A stretch of 62,380 bases of DNA from Rufibacter ruber (GCF_001647275.1 NZ_LRMM01000028.1:1-62380), one strand, 5' to 3'; shown: positions 51,671 to 60,536, counted from the stretch's first letter. Made by a program: numbers and translations. The notes: generated by a model not told the origin, from the sequence alone.

Positions 51671-51875
51671 CTGTTTTGGAGCCGTTTTTCATAAATTAGC
51701 CTAAGAGCCTGTTTAAATTTTGGTTTTGCGAGCGAAAATGGGGAGCGAAAGGTTCTGACGAAGCGTTTTTTGAGCAGCTTAGCAGCGCTATGGTGGGAGA
51801 AAAAGGCAAAGTCAGGTTCTTTTGATACCCATTTGCAGCAGAAAAGACAACTTTAAACAAGCTTTAAAACCAGCA
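51671..51875. repeat. Family A repeat split by a MITE
   Basis: The left part CTGTTTTGGAGCCGTTTTTC then ATAAATTAGCCTAA (51671-51704) is separated by the MITE at 51705-51864 from the right part TAAAACCAGC. Removing the MITE and one TAA restores a complete, if mismatched, family A copy. Confidence 0.75.
51705..51864. mobile_element. MITE family E, copy 2 (160 bp, TAA target duplication)
   Basis: It begins GAGCCTGTTTAAATTTTG and ends CTTTAAACAAGCTT. It is flanked by TAA at 51702-51704 and 51865-51867. The body is the inverse of copy 1 and highly similar to it (GGTTCTGACGAAGCGTTTTT, CAGGTTCTTTTGAT). It is inserted in a family A hairpin, so it is younger than that copy. Confidence 0.88.
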
Positions 51876-51898
51876 ACACGAGTAAACGCTTGCGCCAC

Positions 51899-51947
51899 CT
51901 TTCTGTTTTGGCGCTGTTTTCAGAAAAACGGCGCCAAAACAGAAAGG
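51899..51947. repeat. Family A hairpin repeat (extended)
   Basis: CCTTTCTGTTTTGGCGCTG pairs with the complement CGGCGCCAAAACAGAAAGG, a near-perfect 20-bp stem upstream of the YCII gene. Confidence 0.88.
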
Positions 51948-52057
51948 TGCTCTTCCTGAGCATCCGTCAAAAAAATCAAAAAAGTTTGCCCACACTGTCC
52001 AAAATAAGTCTACCTGCTTGTCATAGACCAAAACATATATAACCTAAACCCATTCGT

Positions 52058-52411
52058 ATGAAAAAATATCTGTTACTGCTGTATGACAACGTAGACACGC
52101 TGCAGGAAATGGACCCGGAGGAAATGCAGCGGCTGGTGCAGGCGCACCTGCAGTGGACCCAGAAACTGGCCCAGGCCGGTCACCTGCAGGGCGGCGACGG
52201 ACTGGAGGAAACCGGAGCGTACATCAAAGGCAAAGACGCGCTGGTCACAGACGGCCCGTTTATTGAAACCAAAGAGATGATTGGCGGCTACTACCTCCTT
52301 CAGGCCGAAAACCTGGAGCAGGCGGTGGCGATTGCCAAAGAATGCCCCTGCCACCTGTGGGGCGGCACCACTGAGGTGAGACCCGTCATGGACTATGCCC
52401 CACCCGCTTAA
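52058..52411 (+). CDS. YCII/DGPF-domain protein, partner of ECF42 sigma factor
   Basis: The 117-residue protein has a ferredoxin-like YCII fold and the signature DGPFIETKE in KDALVTDGPFIETKEMIGGY. It begins MKKYLLLLYDNVDTLQEMDP. These DGPF proteins are habitually encoded next to ECF42 sigma factors. Here the stop codon overlaps the sigma start (52395) by 17 nt, so translation is coupled. The biochemical role of the DGPF protein is not established. Confidence 0.92.
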   Translation: MKKYLLLLYDNVDTLQEMDPEEMQRLVQAHLQWTQKLAQAGHLQGGDGLEETGAYIKGKDALVTDGPFIETKEMIGGYYLLQAENLEQAVAIAKECPCHLWGGTTEVRPVMDYAPPA

Positions 52412-53642
52412 CCTGCCTTCGGCCGCGCCGAAATTCACCCCTGAACACCTCTTCCGGGAAACCTACGGAGAGGTGTTCTCCCTCTTGTACCGCCGCTACG
52501 GCGCCGCCCACCAGCAAGACATTGAAGACGCGCTCCAGGAGGCATTTTACGCCGCGTTGAAGGTGTGGCCCACCAAAGGGCTCCCAGAAAAGCCGCAAGC
52601 GTGGCTCCTGAGGGTGACGCAAAACAAGCTGCTGAACCACCTCACCCGCAGGGCGGTGCACCAGACGGCGGTGCAGCAGCTGGAGGTTGAAAAGGACTAT
52701 TTCGCCCCGGGCGATGATGAAACCCGTGACAGCCAACTGCAGCTGCTGTTTGCCTGCTGCCATCCCCAACTGTCTTCTTCGGCGCAGCTCATCTTCTCCC
52801 TCAAACATCTGGGCGGCTTTGGCGTGGAGGAGATTGCGCAGGGGCTGCAGCAAAGCAAAGACGCGGTCTACAAAAGCCTGCAGCGCAGTAAAAAGTTTTT
52901 CCAGCATCTTTCGCCAGATTTCATAGAAATAGATATTCTGGCTTCGCCCGAAAGGCTCCAGAATGTGCTGCATGTGCTGTACCTGCTCTTTAATGAAGGC
53001 TATGACACAACCCGGGGCACCAGCCTCCTGAACCAGGAAATCTGCTATGAAGCGCTCCGGCTCACCCACCTGCTGGACCAGCGCTTCGCGGGCAAAGAAC
53101 TGCCGGTGCGGCACTTGCTGTCACTCCTGTATTTCCACCTCTCGCGGTTTGAGACCAGGGTAGACGGGCAGGGCCGCTTTGTGCCGTTGGCCCGGCAGGA
53201 CCGTGCGCAATGGGACCGGCACCTGATCAGGCGGGGGTTCCATTTCCTGCAAGACGCTTTTCCGGCCCAGGTGAACCCGTACTACCTGCAGGCCTGCATA
53301 GCCAGTCTGCACGCCGCCGCGCCCTCCTACCCCCACACCGACTGGTGCGCCATCAAACGCCTCTATGACCTGCTCCTGCAACAAAAGCAGAACTTTGTGG
53401 TAGCCCTCAACCGCGCCATTGCCGTAGCTGAGTGTGACGGTCTGGAGGCAGGCATTGCGTTGCTGCTGGAGATGAAGGAAGAGGCCAGCCATTACTATCT
53501 GTACCATCTCGCCTTAGGCGATTTATATGTGCGCACGCAGCAGACGGCTCGCGCCAAGGCCTGTTACCAGACCGCCCTCCGTCTCACCTCTTCCCCCGCC
53601 CGGCAGCAAATCATACAGCAGAAGCAGGAGCAGTTGATTTAG
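52395..53642 (+). CDS. ECF42-type RNA polymerase sigma factor with C-terminal TPR-like extension
   Basis: The 415-residue product has sigma-70 region 2 (LFRETYGEVFSLLYRRYGAA, DIEDALQEAFYAALKVWPTK) and a region 4-like segment (GGFGVEEIAQGLQQSKDAVY). A long helical C-terminal extension follows (VLYLLFNEGYDTTRGTSLLN onwards) with repeat motifs in ALNRAIAVAECDGLEAGIAL and HLALGDLYVRTQQTARAKAC. The extension is characteristic of ECF42, which lacks a classic anti-sigma factor and is thought to be controlled through this domain. It overlaps the DGPF gene. Confidence 0.92.
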   Translation: MPHPLNLPSAAPKFTPEHLFRETYGEVFSLLYRRYGAAHQQDIEDALQEAFYAALKVWPTKGLPEKPQAWLLRVTQNKLLNHLTRRAVHQTAVQQLEVEKDYFAPGDDETRDSQLQLLFACCHPQLSSSAQLIFSLKHLGGFGVEEIAQGLQQSKDAVYKSLQRSKKFFQHLSPDFIEIDILASPERLQNVLHVLYLLFNEGYDTTRGTSLLNQEICYEALRLTHLLDQRFAGKELPVRHLLSLLYFHLSRFETRVDGQGRFVPLARQDRAQWDRHLIRRGFHFLQDAFPAQVNPYYLQACIASLHAAAPSYPHTDWCAIKRLYDLLLQQKQNFVVALNRAIAVAECDGLEAGIALLLEMKEEASHYYLYHLALGDLYVRTQQTARAKACYQTALRLTSSPARQQIIQQKQEQLI

Positions 53643-53645
53643 CAA

Positions 53646-53798
53646 GAGCGTGCGTACATGTGCTTTTTGCGCTGTAAATGAGCTTCAAATGAACCCATCT
53701 TAGCGGTTGCCCCGCACCTGAGCGCTGCCAGGCTGCTCAAAAAACGGGATAGAAGCACCTTTCGCTCGCGGTTATGGCCGGCAAAAGCAAATGGAGAC
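53646..53798. mobile_element. MITE family E, copy 3 (degenerate)
   Basis: It begins GAGCGTGCGTACATGTGC close to the sigma factor stop codon. The body aligns with the copy at 57870 (CAAAAAACGGGATAGAAGCA). The right end is eroded and no target duplication is visible. Confidence 0.65.
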
Positions 53799-54023
53799 TA
53801 GCATTGAAGACTTATTCTTCCGCCAGTTTAGCGAGAGCACAATTTCTGATGAACAAGGGTTTTGAGCTGGGCGCGGTAGTACTGGCACTTTAGACGTTCA
53901 TGTGCGGGTTTGATGGGCAGCCGGAAGCCGGCTTACAGATATGGTAAACTCCCTGCATAGTGGCCAGGTGAGCAACTTGAACCAGGGGTTTAATGCAGGG
54001 CCCCACCAAAGAAAAAAACTGAA
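53799..54023. other. Gene-free spacer
   Basis: No recognisable gene or motif lies between the degenerate MITE and the next family A repeat. Confidence 0.45.
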
Positions 54024-54063
54024 CCTGTTTCCGGCGTGTTTTCCTGAAATGAGTATAAAAACG
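54024..54063. repeat. Degenerate family A repeat
   Basis: CCTGTTTCCGGCGTGTTTTC pairs poorly with GAAATGAGTATAAAAACG, upstream of the PfkB gene. Confidence 0.6.
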
Positions 54064-54105
54064 TATTTTCACCCCTTCACCCAACCGCTCATTCACTCAT
54101 AAAAT

Positions 54106-55005
54106 ATGCCAAAGGAAATCGTCTGCTTCGGGGAAATGCTGTGGGATTTGCTGCCCACCGGCAAGGTGCCCGGTGGCGCGCCCATGAACGTGGCCATCCA
54201 TCTCACTTACCAGGGCCAGAAGGTGCGGCTGATCAGCAGGCTTTGCCATGATGAGCTGGGGCGGGAGCTGATTCTGTTTCTGCGGGAGAAAGGGCTGGAC
54301 CTGGCACTGGTACAGGTGGAGCAGACCCACCCTACGGGCACGGTTGTGGTGAATACCGCCAACAAAACCGAAGTGCAGTATTCTATTGTGGCCCCCGCCG
54401 CCTGGGATTTCATCACCTATGAACCCGAAGCCGCCCAGACCGTCTCGCGCTGTGACGCGTTTGTGTTTGGCAGCCTGGCCGCGCGGCAGGAGATTACCCG
54501 GCAAACGCTGCGGCAGTACCTCCCGTTGTCAAACCTGAATGTGCTGGATGTGAACCTGCGCCCTCCCTTTTACAGCCAGGAACTGCTGGAGGACCTACTC
54601 ACCCAGGCCCATATTGCCAAAATGAACCACCATGAACTGGCTGAGATCAGAGGCTGGTACGGTGTGCCAGTAGACGCACAGGAGAGCATGCGTTTCCTGG
54701 TCCGGCGCTTTGGGCTGGATTTACTCATTGTCACCCGCGGCGAACACGGCGCCCTTGCGTTGCAAGGCGACCAGTTCTTTGAGCAAGCCGGTTTTACGGT
54801 AGACGTAGCAGACACCATTGGCAGCGGTGATGCCTTCCTGGCCACGTTTCTGGCCCTGCACCTGAACAATTCCCCCGTTCCAGAAGCCTTAAAACAAGCC
54901 TGCCGGGCGGGTTCCTGGGTAGCCACCAAAGCCGGGGCCACCCCTATCATTGACTGGGATGCCCTGGCCGCGTTAGACCAGAGCCCGGCTCCGGACTTAG
55001 AGTAA
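54106..55005 (+). CDS. PfkB-family sugar kinase (fructokinase-like)
   Basis: The 299-residue ribokinase-fold kinase begins with an N-terminal ECFGEMLWDLLP-type strand (IVCFGEMLWDLLPTGKVPGG). The sugar-binding NVAIHLTYQGQKVRLISRL follows, and PTGTVVVNTANKTEVQYSI. The catalytic/anion hole DTIGSGDAFLATFLALHLNN carries the conserved Asp. It is closest to fructokinases, but the sugar is not certain. It is monocistronic, with a strong terminator 18 nt after the stop. Confidence 0.9.
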   Translation: MPKEIVCFGEMLWDLLPTGKVPGGAPMNVAIHLTYQGQKVRLISRLCHDELGRELILFLREKGLDLALVQVEQTHPTGTVVVNTANKTEVQYSIVAPAAWDFITYEPEAAQTVSRCDAFVFGSLAARQEITRQTLRQYLPLSNLNVLDVNLRPPFYSQELLEDLLTQAHIAKMNHHELAEIRGWYGVPVDAQESMRFLVRRFGLDLLIVTRGEHGALALQGDQFFEQAGFTVDVADTIGSGDAFLATFLALHLNNSPVPEALKQACRAGSWVATKAGATPIIDWDALAALDQSPAPDLE

Positions 55006-55022
55006 GTGATTCCCCTTCTTAT

Positions 55023-55072
55023 AAAACGCAAAGCCCCCTCCTGTTGATAAGACCGCGAGGGCTTTGCGTTTT
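55023..55072 (+). terminator. Intrinsic terminator of the PfkB gene
   Basis: AAACGCAAAGCCC (55024-55036) pairs with GGGCTTTGCGTTT (55059-55071), followed by T residues. The loop is 22 nt. It runs directly into a family A repeat. Confidence 0.75.
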
Positions 55073-55105
55073 TGCCCTGTTTTCTGGAAAACAGGCCAAA
55101 AACGC
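55066..55105. repeat. Family A hairpin repeat
   Basis: GCGTTTTTGCCCTGTTTTC pairs with GAAAACAGGCCAAAAACGC. It lies between the PfkB terminator and the stop codon of the convergent gene at 55112. Confidence 0.88.
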
Positions 55106-55111
55106 AGTGGG

Positions 55112-56032
55112 CTATTTAATCAGTTTAGGGTCAACGTAGGTGCCGTAGCGGGTGGCATTGCCCAGGCGCCAATAATACTGATACAGAACCGCAGACACCT
55201 CCTCCAACACGGTTTCGGCTTTGCCGACCACTTTGTAGTTCTCCATGATGGCTACGGCATAAGGTCTTTCTGGCAGCAGCACCAGCGCCCACTCGGTTGA
55301 GACGCCGTTCAGGCCTCCGGGCTTAAAGGCCAGGGGCACATTGGCGGGAACCCCGGCTGCCAGACGGCTGTTCCCGCGGCTATTTTTCTTTAAAACAGAG
55401 ACAATCTCCTGTGAAACAGCCTTGTTCACGAACTCGCCTTTGTGGAGCATCTGCAGCATTCTGGCCGCCTCTGCGGGGGTGGAGATGTTTTCCTCGCCCC
55501 GTCCGCTGGCCGCCGACTGTATCATTTTGCGCTGCACCTTGGTTTGTTTGTAGCCCATTTTCTGCAAGGTAGCGTTGATGTGGGGCATGCCCACCAAGTC
55601 AATAAGCGCGTTGGTGGCGGTGTTGTCGCTTAAGGTGATCATGAGCACGGCCAAATTCCGGATGCTGAACTGCGCACTGTCAACCAGGTCTTTGAGGATG
55701 CCGGTGCCGCCCACCACGTTGGCCGGGTTAATTTCCCTGAGGTCGGTGAGCTTGAACTTGCCCTGGTGCGCCTGGTTGTACACTTCCAGCAAGATGGGGA
55801 TTTTAATGGCACTGGCCTGGGTGAACACCATGTCCTGGTTGAACTGGAGGGTTTCGCCGGAGGTGAGGTCAACGGCCACCAACCCCGTCACAGCGGGTGA
55901 CGCCTCCAGAATACGCCTGATCTCAGCTTCTGTCTTCTGTCTCAGGAGCTGGGGAGGCTGGGACTGGGCGCACGCCCCAAAAGGCATAGACATACTTACC
56001 AACAGGAACAGAAGAAAAACAAAGAGTTTCAT
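55112..56032 (-). CDS. Class A beta-lactamase-fold serine hydrolase
   Basis: The 306-residue product has a signal peptide ending FGACAQ and a class A fold: SxxK as SAIK in FTQASAIKIPILLEVY, SDN in LITLSDNTATNALIDLVG, and the third motif as KPGG in LAFKPGGLNGVSTEWALVLL. The usual KTG is KPG, and the general-base Glu of the omega loop is not clear, so penicillinase activity is uncertain. ATG at 56032 (MKLFVFLLF) is the start with signal features. The frame is open to 56107, overlapping the AsmA-like gene end. Confidence 0.85.
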   Translation of the reverse strand: MKLFVFLLFLLVSMSMPFGACAQSQPPQLLRQKTEAEIRRILEASPAVTGLVAVDLTSGETLQFNQDMVFTQASAIKIPILLEVYNQAHQGKFKLTDLREINPANVVGGTGILKDLVDSAQFSIRNLAVLMITLSDNTATNALIDLVGMPHINATLQKMGYKQTKVQRKMIQSAASGRGEENISTPAEAARMLQMLHKGEFVNKAVSQEIVSVLKKNSRGNSRLAAGVPANVPLAFKPGGLNGVSTEWALVLLPERPYAVAIMENYKVVGKAETVLEEVSAVLYQYYWRLGNATRYGTYVDPKLIK

Positions 56033-56090
56033 GGGGAACAGCAGGTTTGCCCCAAGGTAACCCTTCAGCGGTAAAAGATCAAACCCCTGC

Positions 56091-57755
56091 TCATTTGGGC
56101 GCCCCAATCACAGACAGCACGCCGTTGGCCAGGCAGTCTTTCCAGTACGTAAGAAAAGACCGCTCCCGGCGGCGTTGAAACTTAATCTCCCCATGGCGGG
56201 GGGCTTTCCCGTCTTTTTCGCTCTCTGATTTCAACACAATCTTATTGGCCACCAAAGATTTCAGCTTCTTGCCCAGTGACTGCTTTTTCTCTTTCTCCTC
56301 ATTCAGGAGCGAGATCTGAAACTCATCATACTGCAGTTGCAAAGAACCGGAAGCAGACACCCGGGTCAGCTCCATAGCAAAAGAGCCCTTCTGCAGGAAA
56401 CCACTTTTCACGCTTACAAACATGCTGGGTTCAATAATGGGGTTGAGAATGGCAGGATTGCCCCTGCCAATGGTGCCCTGCATGGTGTGGTAGCCGCTGG
56501 GGTCTAGCAGCGGCAGCCTGACGGTGGCCTGCAGAAAAGCCTTCCCCATCAGCAGCCCGCTTACCTTTAAGATGGCCGGGGTCTTGCGCGACATGAGCCG
56601 CCAGTCATTGGTGAGGTTGGTGAGGGTGAAATTGATGTGGCTGCCCGTCACGTAGCCCGGCTTGAAAGCGTTGGCCGCTATTTCATCATATCGCACATAC
56701 AGGTCTTTCACCTGCACCTTTCTAATGTTTACGCCGGTGGGCAACTGCCTGATAAAATCATGCGGCAGCTTGCCCTCTTTTTTGGTGGGAAGGTAGTTGT
56801 CATTCTTGTAAGCGCTTACATTGGGCTCTTGCACCAGCACTGCCCCTATGTGAACATTGGAGCTCCTGGAAAGGGTGTGAAAATCAACCTGCCTCATACG
56901 TACCGCGGGAATCTGGACCCGGAGTCTGGTGGCGGCTTCGCCGATAACTTTAGACATGGCGGCAGCACTGCGTAACGGCACCAACTGCAGCTTGGCCAGG
57001 GTGGCCTCCCGGGTTTTAGAGTCGGCCTGGATGGCCCCGCTCTTTATCACATAGTTCCCGTTGCCCAGGTAGTAGGAGGTTTCTCTGGCGTTGGCGGTGA
57101 ATTCCCGCATATAGAATGCCCGAGCGGTGTCTTGAAAGGCGGCACTGTCCATCTCCACCCCCCAGCCTTGCACAGACAGTCCCGCCACTGAATAGAGAGC
57201 CCGTTTTTGCGTTGGTTTCTCTTTAAAAGATACCGCGCCGTTTTGCACGCGTATTCTGCCAATTTTCAACCCTTGAAAGGGAGGCCCCCACTTCTCATGC
57301 AACGGCTTGGGTGGGCTGGTGTCTTGTTTCATCTGAGTCAGCCGCAAAACAGGAGTTTCCAGTTCTACCAACGTGAGCGTTTGCGGTTTCTCCTGAAAGA
57401 GTTGGATGAACTGAAGGCCGCTTATATGCAGTTTAGCGGCATGGAGGTCAGCGAGGGAGGCCGCGGCTTGCGCCGGATTCTGTTTGTCAAGGGTGCGCCA
57501 AACCGCCAGGTTGGGCTTCAGGTGCAGGGAATCAATGGTGACCGACCCACTCAGCAGGGAGACCCTGACAGATTTGGTGTACAGGGTGTACACCCCGTGG
57601 GTCTTCTGGTAGATCTGGGCTTTCAGCTTTTTCTCGGCCCACGGGTTTAAATACAGGTGAATTGCCACCAACGCCAGAAGCACCAACAGCAAGATGCTGC
57701 CCAGTGCCCACCAATACCACTTTCTGCTGAAGGGCTCACTATGACTCTTTTTCAC
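56091..57755 (-). CDS. AsmA/DUF748-like membrane-anchored protein
   Basis: A 554-residue protein with one N-terminal membrane helix (WYWWALGSILLLVLLALVAI) and a long periplasmic part of beta-rich repeats. Typical AsmA/DUF748 stretches are SVRVSLLSGSVTIDSLHLKP, ISGLQFIQLFQEKPQTLTLV, KIGRIRVQNGAVSFKEK and YDEFQISLLNEEKEKKQSLG near the end. Such proteins form elongated bridge-like structures and are linked to lipid transport to the outer membrane. It ends 59 nt before the hydrolase start at 56032, so both may share a transcript. Confidence 0.75.
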   Translation of the reverse strand: MKKSHSEPFSRKWYWWALGSILLLVLLALVAIHLYLNPWAEKKLKAQIYQKTHGVYTLYTKSVRVSLLSGSVTIDSLHLKPNLAVWRTLDKQNPAQAAASLADLHAAKLHISGLQFIQLFQEKPQTLTLVELETPVLRLTQMKQDTSPPKPLHEKWGPPFQGLKIGRIRVQNGAVSFKEKPTQKRALYSVAGLSVQGWGVEMDSAAFQDTARAFYMREFTANARETSYYLGNGNYVIKSGAIQADSKTREATLAKLQLVPLRSAAAMSKVIGEAATRLRVQIPAVRMRQVDFHTLSRSSNVHIGAVLVQEPNVSAYKNDNYLPTKKEGKLPHDFIRQLPTGVNIRKVQVKDLYVRYDEIAANAFKPGYVTGSHINFTLTNLTNDWRLMSRKTPAILKVSGLLMGKAFLQATVRLPLLDPSGYHTMQGTIGRGNPAILNPIIEPSMFVSVKSGFLQKGSFAMELTRVSASGSLQLQYDEFQISLLNEEKEKKQSLGKKLKSLVANKIVLKSESEKDGKAPRHGEIKFQRRRERSFLTYWKDCLANGVLSVIGAPK

Positions 57756-57869
57756 CGGCTAAAAATAAATGCGCATCCCTTCTACGGCGAAGATCAGAAT
57801 TTAACTGCTTTTGTCTCTAGGCCCTGTACATCACCCTCTCTTACACCACTTGAACCGCAGTAGGTTTTA

Positions 57870-58018
57870 GAGTTTGTTTACATTTCTCTTTGGCGCTGCA
57901 AACGGGCCTCAATAGAACCGGACCTGGCAGCTGCCCCCCATTGCGCTGTTCTAAAAACGGGATAGAAGAACCTTTTGCGCCCTCATTTCGCCTGCACAAT
58001 CAAAATGCAAACAAGTCC
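57870..58018. mobile_element. MITE family E, copy 4 (degenerate, 149 bp)
   Basis: It begins GAGTTTGTTTACATTTC and ends ATGCAAACAAGTCC. Flanking bases are TTA (57867-57869) and TAA (58019-58021), an imperfect duplication. The body shares CTAAAAACGGGATAGAAGAA with copy 3. Confidence 0.7.
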
Positions 58019-58071
58019 TAAAAGAATCAACCCCGCTGTGCCTTTTCCGCCACCAAAGAGGGCGCAGAAAA

Positions 58072-58095
58072 AAAGGCCAGCAACGGCTGGCCTTT
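58072..58095. terminator. Bidirectional intrinsic terminator
   Basis: The stem AAAGGCCAGC / GCTGGCCTTT has a 4-nt loop and is flanked by A-tract on the left and T-tract on the right. It lies 22 nt past the stop codon of the Spy-like gene at 58117. Confidence 0.88.
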
Positions 58096-58116
58096 TTTTT
58101 TTGCAATAGCTGCAGA

Positions 58117-58578
58117 TTAGCTTTTCTGCTCCTGCTGGTGTCTCTGGCCTTTGTACTGGCCTCTCTTCTTGCCTCTATGCTCCATGCGCTGCTTTTGGTC
58201 TGCCTCGTACCGGGCGTATTGCTCCGGGGTCAGAATTCCTTTCAGCTCAGACTCCCATTGGGCATGCCTGGCTTTCATGGCATCACGGTTTACCTGGCTT
58301 TTCTCAGTTCCCTGGCCACGAAGCGCTTTCATGTCTGCGGTTTGTCTTTGGTGCAGGGCCAGCAGTTTGGCCTCTTGGGCTTTGCTCAGGCCATACTTTT
58401 TGCTGATCATTTCAGTTCTCTTGGCCGCAAACTCTTCGGGGCTTTTGCGCTCCCCGTGGGCGCCGTCTTTGCCGGCACGTTCTGTGCGGGGCTTTCTGTC
58501 TTTTTTAGGGGCATCCTGTGCGAAAGAGGTTCCGGCGATCATGGCGCCCATGGCGATCATTGCAAATATCTTTTTCAT
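58117..58578 (-). CDS. Spy/DUF4890-like periplasmic helical protein
   Basis: The 153-residue protein has a signal peptide (MKKIFAMIAMGAMIAGTSFA) and a highly charged, all-helical mature part. The characteristic segment is LTPEQYARYEADQKQRMEHR, and an earlier EMISKKYGLSKAQEAKLLAL is the second such unit. DUF4890/Spy-like proteins are periplasmic and some act as chaperones or metal-stress proteins. It is monocistronic with its own terminator. Confidence 0.85.
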   Translation of the reverse strand: MKKIFAMIAMGAMIAGTSFAQDAPKKDRKPRTERAGKDGAHGERKSPEEFAAKRTEMISKKYGLSKAQEAKLLALHQRQTADMKALRGQGTEKSQVNRDAMKARHAQWESELKGILTPEQYARYEADQKQRMEHRGKKRGQYKGQRHQQEQKS

Positions 58579-58783
58579 TTTTCTGGTCTCGTTTGAGGTG
58601 TAATTTTACTGCTTTGGTGCTCAGCGTAGGCCTATAACCGCTTTGCTGATTTCCCTTATTCAAACTACGTGCCAAAAAATTAACACCACCGGCCCCCTCT
58701 CCCAATAAATTCAAGAATACCTGCTCATTACCCGCTAGTTACCAAATCAATTTATCTGCCAAACCATAGTCTCCGGCAAATTT

Positions 58784-58823
58784 CCTGTTTTAGGGCTGTT
58801 TTTCTGAAAACAGGCTAAAAACG
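58784..58823. repeat. Family A hairpin repeat
   Basis: CCTGTTTTAGGGCTGTTTTT pairs with GAAAACAGGCTAAAAACG. A protein-like stretch on the minus strand between here and 58974 (YGYRFQKLLYQNLPLGYYAS) has no start or family match; it may be gene debris. Confidence 0.8.
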
Positions 58824-58974
58824 CCTCTAATGCTACTTTCAACGTTGGAAGGCGATGCGTAGTAGCCCAGAGGGAGGTTCTGGTACAGCAGTTTTTGAAA
58901 CCTGTACCCGTACTGTGAAGTCAAAAATGAAGGCCGGTTCCTGCCATAGCCCTGGCCGCACAAAAGACAATTGC

Positions 58975-59937
58975 TTAAGAAGCTAAAACCGGCAGCACCT
59001 CCTGCCCAAACACCTCTATAAACTGCTCCTGCTTTCTGTTCACGTTGTGCAGCGACATCTTCTGGAAGCCCATCTCTACGTACTGCTGCAGCCACTCCAG
59101 GTGCTGCTCCGGCTCACCAGACACGTGCACAAACTCCCGTATCTCCTCTGGTTTCACAAACTGGGCCGCCTGCTCAAACTGCCCGGGCACCCGCAGGTCT
59201 GCCAGCATGGCGCTCCCGAACACGTTGGTCTTCCACTGCTCATGGGCCCCCAGGAGCGCCTCTTTATCTGTTTTGTCATATGATAGCTGCACTTTGAGGA
59301 GCATGGGCTTGCCCTCACCGCCGTTCTGGTTCCAGGCGTCTACTACTTTCTGGAGCTTATCCCTGGGTTGTGAAATGGTGATGAGCCCGTCTGCCCAGGT
59401 GGCCGCCCACGCCGCCGTTTCTGGGGTAATGGCGGCGGCAATGACCTCAATCTCCTTTTTAGGGCGCGTGTAAAGAGTGGCTTCCTCAACGGTGACCAGG
59501 CCGTGGTGGTTGACTGTCTCCCCTTTCCAGAGTGCCCTGATCACGTCTACGCATTCTTTTAGCCGGTCGTTCCGTTCCTGTTTGGCGGGCCATCGCAGTC
59601 CGGTAATGGCCTCGTTCAGCGCTTGTCCGCTGCCCACGGTCAGGAAGAAGCGGCCTGGGAACATCTCGTCCAGCGTGGCCGCCGCCTGGGCAATAAGGGC
59701 CGGGTGGTAGCGGTAAGCGGGGCAGTTCACCACCCCAAACTCAAGGGAGGTAGCCGCCATGGCCGCACCCAGCCAGGACCAGGCGAACCCAGAGCTGTTC
59801 TGCTGGGTGCTCCAGGGGTGGAAATGGTCAGAAGAAAGGGCGAAGCGGAACCCTGCGGCCTCTGCCTTTTGGGCCAGTTGCAGCAACTGACTGGGCGAAA
59901 ACTGCTCATGGGAGATATGGTAGCCAAGTTTGGTCAT
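58975..59937 (-). CDS. LLM-class flavin-dependent oxidoreductase (F420-type family)
   Basis: The 320-residue TIM-barrel luciferase-like protein starts GYHISHEQFSPSQLLQLAQK with AGFRFALSSDHFHPW. Later come AYRYHPALIAQAAATLDEMF, LTVGSGQALNEAITG and RNDRLKECVDVIRALWKGE. It belongs to the group annotated as F420-dependent LLM oxidoreductases (TIGR03885-like) in Bacteroidota; cofactor F420 use is not certain there and FMN is possible. Substrate unknown. Confidence 0.88.
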   Translation of the reverse strand: MTKLGYHISHEQFSPSQLLQLAQKAEAAGFRFALSSDHFHPWSTQQNSSGFAWSWLGAAMAATSLEFGVVNCPAYRYHPALIAQAAATLDEMFPGRFFLTVGSGQALNEAITGLRWPAKQERNDRLKECVDVIRALWKGETVNHHGLVTVEEATLYTRPKKEIEVIAAAITPETAAWAATWADGLITISQPRDKLQKVVDAWNQNGGEGKPMLLKVQLSYDKTDKEALLGAHEQWKTNVFGSAMLADLRVPGQFEQAAQFVKPEEIREFVHVSGEPEQHLEWLQQYVEMGFQKMSLHNVNRKQEQFIEVFGQEVLPVLAS

Positions 59938-60094
59938 GGTTTTTCTGGGTTATGCTTTGAATTCTGGTTTTACCCCGCATCTTTGCCTTCGGCGAAGCCG
60001 ACGGGAACGGGAGTACCTTTCCCTGAAACGGGGGGCAGGCTCACCGGTTACGCCCGCCTCTCTCCCTTCTCCAGCCCCACCCTTTGACCAGGCC

Positions 60095-60511
60095 ATGGAA
60101 ACTCCCCACATTCAACCAATTGCCCCGGAAGAAACCTGGGCTTTACGCCACCGCGTGATGTGGCCGGCGCACCCGCTTTCTTATGTGCAGCTCCCTGAAG
60201 ATGCCAATGGGCTGCACTACGGGCTTTTTCTGGGGGAACAGCTCATTTCTGTGGCGTCTTTGTTTGTGCAGGGGGAGCAGGCCCAGTTCCGGAAATTTGC
60301 CACTGACACATTTTATCAAGGCCAAGGGTACGGGGCTATGCTGCTTCATCACATTTTACAGCTGGCCCCGGCCCTACCGGTGGCGCGGGTCTGGTGCAAC
60401 GCCCGCCGGGAAAAAGCGGCATATTACCAGAAATTTGGGTTTACAGAAACTGCCCACACCTTTGAGAAAAGCGGGATGGGCTTTGTGGTGATGGAAAAGA
60501 GATACCCCTGA
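60095..60511 (+). CDS. GNAT-family N-acetyltransferase
   Basis: The 138-residue protein has a GNAT fold: ETWALRHRVMWPAHPLSYVQ at the start and a long strand GEQLISVASLFVQG. The acetyl-CoA loop is QGQGYGAMLLHHILQL (Q-x-x-G-x-G/A) and the end is YYQKFGFTETAHTFEKSGMG. ATG at 60095 (METPHIQPI) is used; the frame is open to 59930 but without homology. The acceptor is unknown. Confidence 0.88.
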   Translation: METPHIQPIAPEETWALRHRVMWPAHPLSYVQLPEDANGLHYGLFLGEQLISVASLFVQGEQAQFRKFATDTFYQGQGYGAMLLHHILQLAPALPVARVWCNARREKAAYYQKFGFTETAHTFEKSGMGFVVMEKRYP

Positions 60512-60536
60512 CTTGTGTATGGGCCAAGTGCCTTTT

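Noticed and set aside
57756-57869. Possible small gene upstream of the AsmA-like protein
   Set aside because: The frame is short, rich in rare combinations and runs into the MITE; no support.
58790-59095. 101-codon minus-strand frame containing YGYRFQKLLYQNLPLGYY
   Set aside because: It overlaps the 3' part of the LLM oxidoreductase gene in another frame and has no family match; noted only as possible debris.
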